Positions 18,912-28,898 of a DNA stretch of 64,000 nucleotides are shown here, in pieces. Below the pieces are notes generated by a model that made no database searches, had not been told where the DNA came from, and worked only from the letters and a program-made list of their open reading frames with translations. The DNA comes from Mesorhizobium sp. M1B.F.Ca.ET.045.04.1.1. GTDB lineage: Bacteria; Pseudomonadota; Alphaproteobacteria; Rhizobiales; Rhizobiaceae. The stretch is from assembly GCF_003952465.1 (NCBI RefSeq), contig NZ_CP034448.1:1364001-1428000 (forward strand), read 5' to 3'. A program made the translations under genes and the position numbers. Each line of letters opens with the position of its first letter. Position 1 is the stretch's first letter.

Positions 18912-20453
18912 ATGCCGCAGTCGGCTGAAAAAATTCTCGATCACGCTCCCCTGTTCCGCGAGCCGGAATACAGAAAGATGCTCGCTGAGAAGAAGCTAAA
19001 CTTCGAATGTCCGCACCCCGATGAAATCGTTTCCGATCAGCGCGATTTCACCCAGACGTGGGAATACCGCGAAAAGAACCTCGCCCGCAAAGCGCTTGTC
19101 GTGAACCCGGCCAAGGCCTGCCAGCCGCTGGGTGCGGTATTCGCTGCCGCCGGCTTCGAGCGAACCATGTCCTTCGTCCACGGCAGCCAAGGTTGCGTCG
19201 CCTATTACCGCTCGCACCTGTCGCGCCATTTCAAGGAGCCTGCCGCGGCGGTCTCCTCCTCAATGACCGAGGATGCGGCGGTGTTTGGCGGCCTGAAGAA
19301 CATGGTCGACGGGCTCGCCAACACCTACCAGCTCTACGACCCCAAGATGATTGCCGTGTCGACGACCTGTATGGCAGAGGTCATTGGCGACGACCTGCAC
19401 AGCTTCATCCAGAACGCCAAGGACGAAGATTCAGTCCCGCGCGACTTCGACGTGCCCTTTGCCCACACCCCGGCCTTCGTTGGCAGTCATGTCGACGGCT
19501 ATGACAACATGGTCAAAGGAATTTTGGAGCACTTCTGGAAAGGCCAGGAGCGTACGCAAATCGAAGGAACCATCAACATCATTCCGGGCTTCGACGGCTT
19601 CTGCGTCGGCAACAACCGGGAGCTCAAGCGCCTGCTCGATGTAATGGGCGTGTCCTATACATTGATCCAGGATGCCTCTGACCAGTTCGATACGCCTTCG
19701 GACGGTGAATACCGCATGTATGACGGGGGCACGAAGATCAACGAGGTGAAGAAGGCCCTCAACGCCGAGGCAACGCTTTCGCTGCAGCATCACAACACCC
19801 GAAAGACACTGGGCTATTGCGAGGAGGTCGGGCAGGCGACGGCCTCATTCCACTATCCGCTCGGCGTTCAGGCGACGGACGAATTCCTGATGGAGGTCGC
19901 GGCGATTTCCGGCAAGGAGATTCCCGAGGCAATTCGCCTCGAGCGCGGCCGACTGGTAGACGCCATGGCGGACAGCCAATCCTGGCTGCATGGTAAGAAA
20001 TACGCCATCTACGGTGATCCCGACTTCGTTCACGCAATGGCCCGCTTTGTCATGGAGACCGGCGGCGAGCCAACCCATTGCCTCGCCACCAATGGCACCT
20101 CGGCATGGGAAGCCGATTTGAAGAAGCTGCTAGCATCCTCGCCTTTCGGCAAGGCTGCCCAGGTTTGGGCGGGCAAGGACCTGTGGGCGCTGCGCTCACT
20201 GCTCTTTACCGAGCCGGTGGACCTTTTGATCGGCAATTCCTACGGCAAGTACCTGGAGCGCGACACCGGAACACCGCTGATCCGGCTGATGTTTCCGATC
20301 TTCGATCGGCACCATCATCACCGCTTTGCGCTCTTTGGCTACCAGGGAGCGTTGCGCGTGCTGACGACGATCCTCGACAAGATCTTCGACAAACTCGATC
20401 GCGAGACGAGCGAGACGGGTGTGACGGATTATTCCTATGACCTCACGCGCTAA
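18912..20453 (+). CDS. nifK: Nitrogenase molybdenum-iron protein beta chain
   Basis: 513 residues. P-cluster cysteine motifs are AKACQPLGA (near residue 71), [12 protein letters not shown] (near 96) and [14 protein letters not shown] (near 154). The N-terminal extension of about 60 residues is typical of NifK and wraps around NifD. The C-terminus has [20 protein letters not shown]. The start has an AAGAGGT ribosome-binding site; the 129 bp gap to nifD holds no gene. Confidence 0.98.
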   Translation: MPQSAEKILDHAPLFREPEYRKMLAEKKLNFECPHPDEIVSDQRDFTQTWEYREKNLARKALVVNPAKACQPLGAVFAAAGFERTMSFVHGSQGCVAYYRSHLSRHFKEPAAAVSSSMTEDAAVFGGLKNMVDGLANTYQLYDPKMIAVSTTCMAEVIGDDLHSFIQNAKDEDSVPRDFDVPFAHTPAFVGSHVDGYDNMVKGILEHFWKGQERTQIEGTINIIPGFDGFCVGNNRELKRLLDVMGVSYTLIQDASDQFDTPSDGEYRMYDGGTKINEVKKALNAEATLSLQHHNTRKTLGYCEEVGQATASFHYPLGVQATDEFLMEVAAISGKEIPEAIRLERGRLVDAMADSQSWLHGKKYAIYGDPDFVHAMARFVMETGGEPTHCLATNGTSAWEADLKKLLASSPFGKAAQVWAGKDLWALRSLLFTEPVDLLIGNSYGKYLERDTGTPLIRLMFPIFDRHHHHRFALFGYQGALRVLTTILDKIFDKLDRETSETGVTDYSYDLTR

Positions 20454-20514
20454 GAGCTGTGGCCGGCTTTTCGCCGAGGCCATTCCTTGCCCAATGGACT
20501 GGGGAGGCTGAGCA

Positions 20515-21990
20515 ATGTCCTCCCTCAGCGCCAAAATCAAGGACGCCTTCGATGAGCCCGCCTGCGATAAGAACCGTGGCAAAGATGCCAAGGCGCGCAA
20601 GGAGGGCTGCTCGAAGTCGCTGACACCAGGGGCGGCAGCCGGCGGCTGCGCCTTTGACGGAGCCAAGATCGTCCTGCAGCCGATCACCGACGTTGCGCAT
20701 CTGGTCCATGCGCCGCTCGCCTGCGAGGGCAATTCTTGGGACAACCGTGGTGCGGTTTCGTCAGGGCCGACCTTGTGGCGGACAAGCTTCACGACCGACC
20801 TCACCGAACTCGACCTTGTGATGGGGCAGGGCGAGCGGAAACTCTTCAAGGCGATCCGCGAGATCAAGCACACATACGCGCCGCCGGCGATCTTCGTCTA
20901 CTCGACTTGCGTAACGGCGCTGATCGGTGACGACATCGAGGCTGTGTGCAAACGCGCCACGGAAAAGTTCGGTTTGGCCGTGGTGCCGATCAATGCGCCT
21001 GGCCTGGCAGGCTCCAAGAACCTCGGCAATAAGCTCGCCGCCGAGGCGTTGCTCGATCATGTCATCGGCACGGTCGAACCCGACGACCCCGGACCCTACG
21101 ACATCAACATCCTTGGCGAATTCAACCTCTCGGGCGAATTCTGGCTTGTAAAGCCGCTCCTCGATCGGCTCGGGATCCGGGTGCGCGCCTGCATTCCCGG
21201 CGATGCGCGTTACCGCGACATTGCTTCCGCGCACCGCGCCCGGGCGGCAATGATGGTGTGCTCGACCGCGCTGATCAGTCTTGCCCGCAAGATGGAGGAG
21301 CGCTGGGACATCCCGTTCTTCGAGGGCTCCTTCTATGGCATCTCCGACACATCGCAAGCTCTTCGAAACCTTGTCAGGCTGCTGGTGAGGAAGGGCGCCG
21401 ATCCGGAGATCCTCGAGCGCACAGAGACGCTGATCGCGCAGCAGGAGGCGATCGCGTGGAAGAAACTCGAATCCTACCGGCAAAGGCTCCAAGGCAAGCG
21501 CGTGCTGCTCAACACAGGCGGTGTGAAGTCCTGGTCGGTTGTCCATGCGCTGATGGAGATCGGAATCGAGATCGTCGGCACCTCGATCAAGAAATCTACG
21601 GTGCAGGACAAGGAGCGCATCAAACAAGTTCTCAAGCACGACAAGCACATGTTCGAATCCATGGCTGCGAGCGAGCTGTACGCCATGCTCTCTGAACACA
21701 GGGCCGATATCATGCTGTCGGGCGGTCGCACGCAATTCATTGCGCTCAAGGCCAAGACGCCCTGGCTCGATATCAACCAGGAGCGCCAGCATCCTTATGC
21801 CGGCTATGACGGCATGGTGGAACTCGTACGCCAGATCGACCTCGCCATTCACAATCCGATCTGGTCTCAGGTGCGCCAGCCGGCCCCGTGGGATTGCCAG
21901 CCTGAGCTGATAGGCGAATTGCCGTGCACGAGGAACGAGACCGCGTACCTGTTTGATGAATTCGCCTGCGCGACGGCACACGAGTGTTGA
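20515..21990 (+). CDS. nifE: NifE, FeMo-cofactor scaffold subunit
   Basis: 491 residues, homologous to NifD. Cluster-binding cysteines are in GGCAFDGAK, APLACEGNSWDNRG and YSTCVTALIGDD. The C-terminal WLDINQERQHPYAGYDG matches NifE. With NifN it forms the tetramer on which NifB-cofactor is converted to FeMo-cofactor. A GGGGAGG site precedes the ATG. Its stop codon lies 8 bp before the nifN ATG. Confidence 0.97.
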   Translation: MSSLSAKIKDAFDEPACDKNRGKDAKARKEGCSKSLTPGAAAGGCAFDGAKIVLQPITDVAHLVHAPLACEGNSWDNRGAVSSGPTLWRTSFTTDLTELDLVMGQGERKLFKAIREIKHTYAPPAIFVYSTCVTALIGDDIEAVCKRATEKFGLAVVPINAPGLAGSKNLGNKLAAEALLDHVIGTVEPDDPGPYDINILGEFNLSGEFWLVKPLLDRLGIRVRACIPGDARYRDIASAHRARAAMMVCSTALISLARKMEERWDIPFFEGSFYGISDTSQALRNLVRLLVRKGADPEILERTETLIAQQEAIAWKKLESYRQRLQGKRVLLNTGGVKSWSVVHALMEIGIEIVGTSIKKSTVQDKERIKQVLKHDKHMFESMAASELYAMLSEHRADIMLSGGRTQFIALKAKTPWLDINQERQHPYAGYDGMVELVRQIDLAIHNPIWSQVRQPAPWDCQPELIGELPCTRNETAYLFDEFACATAHEC

Positions 21991-21998
21991 GGCGACCG

Positions 21999-23351
21999 AT
22001 GGCCCGCATCCTTCCCCAGAGCAAATCGGCGGCAGTCAACCCGCTGAAGTCGTCGCAGCCGCTGGGTGCCGCCTTTGCCTTTCTTGGCGTCGACGGTGCG
22101 ATGCCGCTGTTCCACGGCAGCCAAGGCTGCACAAGCTTTGCGCTCGTTCTCTTCGTGCGGCACTTCAAAGAAACGATTCCCTTGCAGACTACGGCGATGG
22201 ATGAGGTGGCGACCATCCTCGGCGCAGCCGACCATCTGGAAGAGGCGATCCTCAACCTCAAGAACCGCACGAAGCCAACGCTGATCGGGGTGTGCACGAC
22301 CGCGCTGGTGGAGACGCGTGGCGAAGATTGCGCGGGTGATATTGCCAACATCATGCGGAAGCACACGCAACAGCTTGCGGGTACGGAGGTCGTGCTGGCC
22401 AACACGCCGGATTTTGACGGCGCGATCGAAGAGGGCTGGGCCAAGGCAGTCACCGCAATGATCGAAGGGATTACGCGCTCGGGCGAACGGGCGCGGCACC
22501 CGAAGAAGATCGCAATCCTACCCGGATGCAACCTCTCTGTCGCCGACATCGAGCATATGCGGGACATGGTTGAAAGCTTTGGGCTCAAGCCGGTTATTCT
22601 GCCCGACATTTCAGGCTCGCTCGACGGTACGGTTCCTGACCGCTGGGTAGCGACCACATACGGCGGCACCAGCGTCGAAGACATTCGCGAGTTGGGTACG
22701 GCCATGCGATGCATCGCCATCGGTGAGCACATGCGCCGCCCGGCGAAAGCGCTGCTCGGGTTGACCGGCGTGCCTTACGTGTTGTTCCAGTCACTGACTG
22801 GGCTGCAGGACACGGACCGCTTCGTGTCGCTGCTGTCTTCGATTTCGGGCGCGGCGGTACCGGCCCGCGTGCGCCGGCGCCGGGCGCAATTGCAGGACGC
22901 GATGCTCGACGGACATTTCCATTTCGGCGGCAAGAAAATTGCCATCGCTGCCGAACCAGACCAGCTGTTCCAACTTGCAACCTTCTTTGCTGGTCTCGGC
23001 TCCGAGATAGCCGCGGCCGTCACAACGACCGACAGGTCTAAAATTCTCAAGAAAGTCCCGGCGGTTTCGGTTCAGATCGGCGATCTCGGCGATCTGGAAA
23101 GTCTTGCCGTCGGTGCTGACCTGCTTGTCACGCATTCGCACGGGCGCCAGGCATCGGAGCGGCTCGGAATTCCGCTCATGCGCATCGGGTTCCCGGTCTT
23201 CGATCGACTAGGCAGCCAGCACAAGCTCGCAATTCTCTATCAGGGCACCCGCGACATGATCTTCGAGGTCGCCAGCATCTTCCAGGCCAACCAACACGCG
23301 CCCACTCCTGAGGCGCTTGATCCACTCCGTAATCGAGAAATATCACGATGA
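21999..23351 (+). CDS. nifN: NifN, FeMo-cofactor scaffold subunit
   Basis: 450 residues from the ATG at 21999, which follows GAGG within the nifE stop region. A GTG at 21984 would overlap nifE but has no better site. Family motifs: NPLKSSQPLGAAFAFLG, HGSQGCTSFALV with a cluster cysteine near residue 44, and LPGCNLSVADIEHMR near 175. It pairs with NifE. Its stop overlaps the nifX start (ATGA). Confidence 0.97.
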   Translation: MARILPQSKSAAVNPLKSSQPLGAAFAFLGVDGAMPLFHGSQGCTSFALVLFVRHFKETIPLQTTAMDEVATILGAADHLEEAILNLKNRTKPTLIGVCTTALVETRGEDCAGDIANIMRKHTQQLAGTEVVLANTPDFDGAIEEGWAKAVTAMIEGITRSGERARHPKKIAILPGCNLSVADIEHMRDMVESFGLKPVILPDISGSLDGTVPDRWVATTYGGTSVEDIRELGTAMRCIAIGEHMRRPAKALLGLTGVPYVLFQSLTGLQDTDRFVSLLSSISGAAVPARVRRRRAQLQDAMLDGHFHFGGKKIAIAAEPDQLFQLATFFAGLGSEIAAAVTTTDRSKILKKVPAVSVQIGDLGDLESLAVGADLLVTHSHGRQASERLGIPLMRIGFPVFDRLGSQHKLAILYQGTRDMIFEVASIFQANQHAPTPEALDPLRNREISR

Positions 23352-23845
23352 ACGCTGTTCGCCGCCTCTCGCTGGTCAGTAATGAGGTTTTCGCCCCGAT
23401 GCCTGAACGACGTAAGGGCGCATTGCGCGTTGCGATCGCCACTCAGGACATGCAGGACCTCAATGCCCATTTCGGGTCGGCCAGGCGCTTTGCTGTCTAC
23501 GACGTGACGCGCGAGGAATGGAATCTCGTAGAAGCCGTGGCCTTCGATGACGTGTCCGATGAAAGCGGGGAGCATCGGGCCGAGCGCGATGATCGCATCA
23601 CGCCAAAGGTGGATGCGCTCAAGGGCTGTCAGATCCTGTTTTGTCTGGCAATTGGCGGCCCTTCGGCAGCCAAGCTTGTCGCGGCAAAAATCCACCCGAT
23701 CAAAGTGGCGGAGCCCCAATCGATCCCACAGGTGCTCTTGCGCACGCAGATGATGCTCAGGACGTGTCCTCCGCCTTGGCTGCGCAAGGTGCTGGCGCGA
23801 GCGGGCATTGCCGAAAAGAAACCGTCCTTCGAGGACGAGGACTGA
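23348..23845 (+). CDS. nifX: NifX, NifB-cofactor/FeMo-cofactor carrier
   Basis: 165 residues of the NifX/NafY/NifB C-terminal family. [19 protein letters not shown] and [11 protein letters not shown] near residues 27-60 are the usual opening; the later part has [18 protein letters not shown]. It binds cofactor precursors moving between NifB, NifEN and apo-NifDK. ATGA overlap with nifN implies coupling. Decayed pieces resembling its 3' end occur before both later DUF269 copies. Confidence 0.95.
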   Translation: MNAVRRLSLVSNEVFAPMPERRKGALRVAIATQDMQDLNAHFGSARRFAVYDVTREEWNLVEAVAFDDVSDESGEHRAERDDRITPKVDALKGCQILFCLAIGGPSAAKLVAAKIHPIKVAEPQSIPQVLLRTQMMLRTCPPPWLRKVLARAGIAEKKPSFEDED

Positions 23846-23861
23846 AAAGAGGAGGACGCCA

Positions 23862-24341
23862 ATGCCTGACCCCGCAATCCCCCCAGCTGTCGCCGAAGAC
23901 GAGGCGGCTCTTTGCACCCCGTTCGTCAAATGCCTCGTGCGGCTGATCCGTTCTCAGGATTCCTATGGCTCGTGGGAACGCAAAGCGGACGCTGAGCTGC
24001 TGGGCGACTTCATCATTACCAAGGAACAGCGCCGAGGGATCCCAATCATCGGAGATCCCGATCCCGACGTGCTGTGGAGGCTCGACAAGTACTACGCCGC
24101 CATCGGGCTTGCGATCGAGGAGCGCTGCGGCCTTATGGCATCGCCGATGATCCAGGTGAGCCATGAGGGTTTTGGTCGGGTGCTTTTCACGACCGGACGG
24201 CTGGTCGTTTTGTCCAAAACGCTGCGCGATGTCCACCGGTTTGGCTTCGAGACGCTCCTGAAGCTCGCCACGGCCGGTACGAAGCTGGTCGACGATGCGA
24301 TTTCAGTCATCGAAACCTTTCCCCACGTGGCGCTGGCATGA
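23862..24341 (+). CDS. NifX-associated DUF269 protein (copy 1 of 3)
   Basis: 159 residues of the NifX-associated family (DUF269). Conserved blocks are [21 protein letters not shown] near residue 20, the [23 protein letters not shown] stretch near 65 and the C-terminal RDVHRFGFE. The family is found next to nifX in most diazotrophs and is thought to help cofactor delivery or nitrogenase maturation; its mechanism is not settled. AGGAGGA precedes the ATG. Two closely similar copies lie at 30376 and 34982; those lack about 10 residues present here (the [14 protein letters not shown] area differs). Confidence 0.93.
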   Translation: MPDPAIPPAVAEDEAALCTPFVKCLVRLIRSQDSYGSWERKADAELLGDFIITKEQRRGIPIIGDPDPDVLWRLDKYYAAIGLAIEERCGLMASPMIQVSHEGFGRVLFTTGRLVVLSKTLRDVHRFGFETLLKLATAGTKLVDDAISVIETFPHVALA

Positions 24342-24448
24342 TGGGCGCGATTTTCGAGAAAGGCCATCATGACGGACCCGAGAAACTATGTTGGCCAGTC
24401 CCCTCGATCCAGGGACTCGAGGCCGACCAGGTTGTTGGGGTATCGCCG

Positions 24449-25153
24449 ATGAAGAAGCCGCTGGTCCTGATCTGCTCGCAAGATGCCGAGTTCTATCTGC
24501 TCTACAGCCACATACTGGAGGTTGACGGTTTCAGCAGTGAGACGGCAGACGGCGCGAAGGCTGCGCTGGCCTTGGCCGAACAACGGGAGCTTCAGGCCGT
24601 AGTGCTGGATTGCGACCCAGCCAGCATAAACGGGTCCGCAATTTGCGCCCACCTCAAGCGGGAACCGCGCACCACCGACCTGCCTATCATCGCCCTGATC
24701 GCGCCTGGCGCCGAGCACCAGCACCTCGATCTCTTGAAGGCAGGCGTTGAGAGCTTTGTGCGGCCGGTGGCTCCGGCCAAGCTGCTCGACTGCCTGCGGG
24801 CGAGGCTCGGGCTGACCAAGCGTGGTCCGAACGGGGTTGAAAACGACAGTTGGATTTGTTGTGGAGGCCTGGAGATGAAGCTCGATGCCCATCGGGTTCG
24901 CGGTAATGGCCACGACATCCATCTCGGACGGATCGATTTCAACGTGCTGCGGCTTATGATTGAGGCCCCCGGCAAGGTCTTCAGCCGGGACGAGCTTATC
25001 GGGGCGGCCTGGCTGCCCAACATTCATGTCGGTGCACGCACCGTCGATGTCCATATCAGCCGAATCAGGAGGGCGCTGAAAACGGCCTTGCCCGGCAGCG
25101 TCATTCGCACCGTCAGGTCGGTCGGCTACTCGCTCGAGAAGCCGGACGACTGA
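24449..25153 (+). CDS. OmpR/PhoB-type response regulator
   Basis: 234 residues from the ATG at 24449, where the receiver strand MKKPLVLICSQD begins. An in-frame ATG at 24338 overlaps the DUF269 stop and may also be used. The receiver domain (about 1-120) has its phospho-acceptor in VVLDCDPASINGS. The C-terminal winged helix has RIDFNVLRLMIEAPGKVFSRDEL and HISRIRRALK...IRTVRSVGYSLE. It should bind DNA when phosphorylated. No histidine kinase gene is nearby, so it is an orphan whose targets are unknown. It sits directly behind the nif operon and may be co-transcribed with it. Confidence 0.92.
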   Translation: MKKPLVLICSQDAEFYLLYSHILEVDGFSSETADGAKAALALAEQRELQAVVLDCDPASINGSAICAHLKREPRTTDLPIIALIAPGAEHQHLDLLKAGVESFVRPVAPAKLLDCLRARLGLTKRGPNGVENDSWICCGGLEMKLDAHRVRGNGHDIHLGRIDFNVLRLMIEAPGKVFSRDELIGAAWLPNIHVGARTVDVHISRIRRALKTALPGSVIRTVRSVGYSLEKPDD

Positions 25154-25174
25154 AATCGGTGGTCGAATGTGGTG

Positions 25175-25200
25175 CCGCTCTCTCTTCCTCCTGAGAGCGG
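25175..25200 (+). terminator. Inverted repeat downstream of the response regulator
   Basis: CCGCTCTC and GAGAGCGG form a perfect 8 bp stem with a 10 nt loop, 22 bp after the stop codon. No T-run follows, so intrinsic termination is possible but not assured. Confidence 0.4.
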
Positions 25201-25248
25201 TGTTGCCGCTTTGAGGCGCTCCTAACGAAGACCAGGAGAAGCAGGCAA

Positions 25249-26112
25249 ATGGAATTTAAAAGCATATTCAGTGTGACGGGTGCTGATCATTCTGATGAGG
25301 ACCTCACAACAGCTGCCGGACTGTGTGCCGAGGTCGGCGCGCACCTATCGGTACTCATTATACCGCCTCCATTGCTCTTGATGTCGTCTCCGCCCCCCGA
25401 ATGGAATACAGGACGTGCACAGGCAATTGCAGTACCGAACTATCGATTTCAGCAAATCGAGAAATTTTCACAGGACGTGACCAGAATGGAAAGACGGTCC
25501 GCGGATATCCTCAAAAGGCTGAAAGCTATGTCGCTTTCCTGTGACGTTGACACCGACTATTGCGAGCTCGGTGAAGTGGCACGACAACGGGCGCTCTGCG
25601 CTGACCTGACGATCGTTGGAGGAGACCTCCTCAACGATGAGACTCTCGGACCTCCTGTTGTCAACGGCTGCTTGTTCGATAGCGGAAAGCCGGTGCTCAT
25701 CGTGCCGAAGGGCGTTAAGGCGACGCTGTCGCCTCGACGCGTGCTGGTCGGCTGGGATTCGCGTGTAGAGGCCTCGCGTGCGGTTCGGGAAGCTCTTAGT
25801 ATCCTATCCGCTGCCAGGGAAGTCTGTGTCGCTATGGTCGATCCAAAGGCGCAAAACAACGGGAAAGGCGCGCAGTCCGGAGCTGACATCGCTGCCTATC
25901 TTACTCGGCACGGTGCTCGGGTCTCCGTTGACCTGCTTAAGAGCGCCGGCAAATCGGCGGGCACAGTGCTGACCCAGCACGCGAACGACATCTGTGCTGA
26001 CATGATGGTCATGGGTGCTTATGGCAGCCGTGGGCTGCGTGAGCGGATTTTCGGCGGTCCGCCGAGCTGGAGCTTTGGGAAGACCACATTGCCGCTGTTT
26101 TTGGCTCGCTGA
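25249..26112 (+). CDS. Universal stress protein (tandem UspA domains)
   Basis: 287 residues. The C-terminal UspA domain starts near residue 160 (RRVLVGWDSRVEASRAVREAL) and ends with the nucleotide-binding type motif VMGAYGSRGLRERIFGG. The N-terminal half (SIFSVTGADHSDEDL...LTIVGGD) is a diverged second UspA domain. Such tandem proteins respond to stress, low oxygen or starvation. It is the last gene before an 840 bp gene-poor gap, on the same strand as the nif genes. Confidence 0.9.
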   Translation: MEFKSIFSVTGADHSDEDLTTAAGLCAEVGAHLSVLIIPPPLLLMSSPPPEWNTGRAQAIAVPNYRFQQIEKFSQDVTRMERRSADILKRLKAMSLSCDVDTDYCELGEVARQRALCADLTIVGGDLLNDETLGPPVVNGCLFDSGKPVLIVPKGVKATLSPRRVLVGWDSRVEASRAVREALSILSAAREVCVAMVDPKAQNNGKGAQSGADIAAYLTRHGARVSVDLLKSAGKSAGTVLTQHANDICADMMVMGAYGSRGLRERIFGGPPSWSFGKTTLPLFLAR

Positions 26113-26954
26113 TCAGCTCCGTAGGAACACCGATCAGGTCGTAGGACCGCCAACCAGTCCGAAGTCGTCGTCGGTTACCGGTCGGATTGCGGAGACATGG
26201 CTGGATCCGCGAACATCTTGCGACGCTTGTCAGAGCCAAACCGGACGCCTCGACTGCTTCACGACGCTCTCGTGAACCAACTCGTGCGAGATCGTCCGCA
26301 ACGGGCAGTAAAGACGAACGGCTGCAGCAGACCGCAGCCAAGCCACAGGGCGGGTGTACCAGGAGACCCCGCCTCGTGCGCGAACCCTGTTGGAAGGCCC
26401 CTTATCAGTACCCGGACGCGCGTCAAATCGGCGGCTGTCCCTGTCAGCCTGCGGTGTGCAAGGGCCGCTGCCGCGGAGCTTCCCCTGCCCGATCGTCGGG
26501 CGTGCGACAATGTCGGATTCCAGACGAGCTGGAACTGCGCGAACTCGTTGGTTTGACAGATCTTTATCCGGCACGCCGCATGCATGGGAGTCTCCGAAAG
26601 CATTAAGAGCCGTTATCCATGGTTACGCCCCTCGAAAGAAAGAGCCGCTTCCGTCGTGGCAGGGAAACAGCCACTCCTGGGGTGGAGGCCGGCGCTAGAA
26701 GCCGCCGTAAGATCCGGAAGAGCCGCGCGACAGCATCACACACTTTCCTTCTGCTCTTGGGTTCGGATCACGCCGCGCCGCTGTCGATGCCGCCGACATT
26801 GAGCCCAAGACCTGGAAGGCGGCACACGCTTTTGCTGTCCTCTCAGTCGGGACCGCGGCTCAAGCATGCCTGTGAGGTTCGCATTGCTCAATGCCCGGCG
26901 ATCGACGTCAACATGCCGCTGAGTTGGAAAACACTCCTAGAGGAGTAAGGATAA
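26113..26954. other. Gene-poor stretch with a candidate NifA/sigma-54 promoter
   Basis: No gene family was recognised. At 26569-26584 CGGCACGCCGCATGCA keeps the GG-N10-GC core; an imperfect activator site (TGT-N10-ACG) lies at 26511-26526. It could serve the N-monooxygenase gene 370 bp downstream or a lost gene. Confidence 0.35.
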
Positions 26955-28253
26955 GTGGACCTCTTTTGTATTGGTGTGGGTGCTGGACCATCTAATTTGA
27001 GCCTTGCGTGTCAGATACAGGAAGAGATTGCGCAAGGGGCACTGTTCCTGGACCGGGAGGTCGATTTCCGAGGACATCCAGGCAGCGCTTTCGATTGCGC
27101 GGAGCTCCAGGTCGGCCACTTCCAGGATCTGGTTACTCTGGTCAATCCGCGATCAGCCTACACATTCGTAAACTACCTCCACGAGAACGGGCGTCTTTAC
27201 AATTTCCTCAATGCGCAATTTCACGGGGTGCTTAGAGCCGAGTTCGCCCAATATCTCAACTGGGCGTTCCAGAAGAATCCGCTTGTCCGTGGCGGCGAGG
27301 CCGTTCGCGAAATCCGCTTTGACGGCGAGTTTCGCGTGCGGACGGACAACGCGGTCCTTGATGCAAGAAACCTCGTCATCGACATAGGCAAGCAGGCGCA
27401 AATTCCGCCTCAGTTTCATGGCTGGACTGGACCCAACCTGTTCCACTCATCTGAGTTGGCCCACATCAATCCTGAGGTGCAAAAAAAGCATGTCTGCGTT
27501 GTTGGCGGCGGACAGTCGGGAGCCGAGCTGCTACTGCACCTTGTCGGCCGGCCGAAAGAACGGCGGCCCGCGGCGATCACATGGGTTTTGACGCGCGAGA
27601 TGCCTTTCGACGACCACGCGTTCACAAACGGGCTGTTCACGCCATGCTTCTCGGATCGTTTTGCTGCGATGAGCGAGGTGCATCGACAGCTGTTCCTGCG
27701 GCGTTTCGCGCTTGCCTCCGAGGGCATTTCAGAAAGCAAGTTGCGCGCGGTCTATCAGGCGCTCTACCACCACGCCTTTCTCGAGCCACACCAATGCGAG
27801 ATCACATTGCGGCCAAGTTGCAACGTGTCGCGCTGCATCAATGCCGGAGCAGGGCACAGGCTCACGCTGCAACGCGGCTTGGACAACATCGGAGAAGTAA
27901 CCGCCGATATCGTCATCCTGGCCACCGGGTACGAGAAACCGCTGCCGGGTTTCCTAGAACCGATCGCAGATCGCCTCGAACAGATCGGCAATGAGCTCGC
28001 CATCGGCGAGGATTTTTCGGTGTACTGGGACGGACCGCGAGACCGACGCCTTTTCGTTCAGAACGCCTGCCTTGGACAGCGCGGGCTGGCTGATCCGAAC
28101 TTTGGGCTGCTGGCCTGGCGAGCGCGCCGCATCCTTGACAGCCTTCTGCGGCGCGCGCCATGCGCCAATCCCGAGCATCTAGGGTTCATCAACCGTCCCT
28201 TGACGGAGTGCTGGCCCGACCTCGGAGTCGAACAAATGGGCAGCGGGATATGA
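26955..28253 (+). CDS. L-ornithine/L-lysine N-monooxygenase (SidA/IucD/PvdA family)
   Basis: 432 residues from a GTG start preceded by GAGGAGTAAGG. The FAD motif IGVGAGPSNLSLA lies at the N-terminus. HPGSAFDCAELQVGHFQDLVTLVNPRS fits the substrate/FAD region near 40-60. The NADPH motif VVGGGQSGAELLLHL is near 180 and the C-terminal ATGY motif near 325. The family hydroxylates the side-chain nitrogen of lysine or ornithine, normally the first step towards hydroxamate siderophores. No siderophore synthetase, transporter or receptor is adjacent, so the product may be a different N-hydroxy amino acid or the pathway lies elsewhere. Confidence 0.92.
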   Translation: MDLFCIGVGAGPSNLSLACQIQEEIAQGALFLDREVDFRGHPGSAFDCAELQVGHFQDLVTLVNPRSAYTFVNYLHENGRLYNFLNAQFHGVLRAEFAQYLNWAFQKNPLVRGGEAVREIRFDGEFRVRTDNAVLDARNLVIDIGKQAQIPPQFHGWTGPNLFHSSELAHINPEVQKKHVCVVGGGQSGAELLLHLVGRPKERRPAAITWVLTREMPFDDHAFTNGLFTPCFSDRFAAMSEVHRQLFLRRFALASEGISESKLRAVYQALYHHAFLEPHQCEITLRPSCNVSRCINAGAGHRLTLQRGLDNIGEVTADIVILATGYEKPLPGFLEPIADRLEQIGNELAIGEDFSVYWDGPRDRRLFVQNACLGQRGLADPNFGLLAWRARRILDSLLRRAPCANPEHLGFINRPLTECWPDLGVEQMGSGI

Positions 28254-28758
28254 TTCGTCGATATTGATGATCGGCGGTGGCATTCAGGAAAGATTTCCGC
28301 CTCTGGCGGCAAAAGCGGGACGAGCAATATTCCTACGGCGTCAGATCGCTCTGCTCGCGCTTGAGCAAGGTAGCGTCGCGCGACTCCTGCTTGGCGTGAA
28401 ACAGCAAAGGGCATTCAATCACGATGCAGCTTTACGTGCTGTCGGGCTCAACGCCACGTGGATCGAGCCCAACGCCGCCGTTGGCAACCGCGACGCGAAT
28501 TATGACGCCGGGCCACATGCGGCGGTGGCTGCAAGGGTACCGAGCCTCTCCCGCACTTTCGACCCCATCGCCGAAGTGCGACTACTCCAGGACGCCGAAG
28601 CCGGTCTTATCGCCAGCGGGCCAGCCAAACTCTCACCTTCCTAAACGGCAGCCGCTAAGGTGAGCCGTCGAAAGCCGACATTCAGGTTAACGTCAGCTGG
28701 CCGTGTTAGGGCTCGCTTATTCAAGGCGGTACCGGCGCTTGCCGAAGCTAAGAAGGGT

Positions 28759-28773
28759 TGGCATGCCCTTTGC
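28759..28773 (+). promoter_or_regulatory. Sigma-54 promoter, copy A
   Basis: TGGCATGCCCTTTGC matches the consensus well. The activator site found in copy B is not preserved here; the corresponding area has no TGT-N10-ACA. Confidence 0.65.
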
Positions 28774-28898
28774 CGTGCTTGATGTGCGGCAACACGGTGA
28801 GAGCTCCGCTGAAGCAAGCGAGAGGGAGCAATGCCCTCGAGACCGTGTCCGATTTTGACTGGAAAATATTCCGCGACAAAAGAGACGAAAGGTGTGGA

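Noticed and set aside
24329-24343. TGGCATGATGGGCGC near the end of DUF269 copy 1 as a promoter for the response regulator
   Set aside because: The -12 half lacks TTGC, it is inside coding sequence, and no activator site is near.
28264-28644. 126-codon frame after the N-monooxygenase
   Set aside because: It lies in the diverged left part of block A and its equivalent in block B is not open in the same frame.
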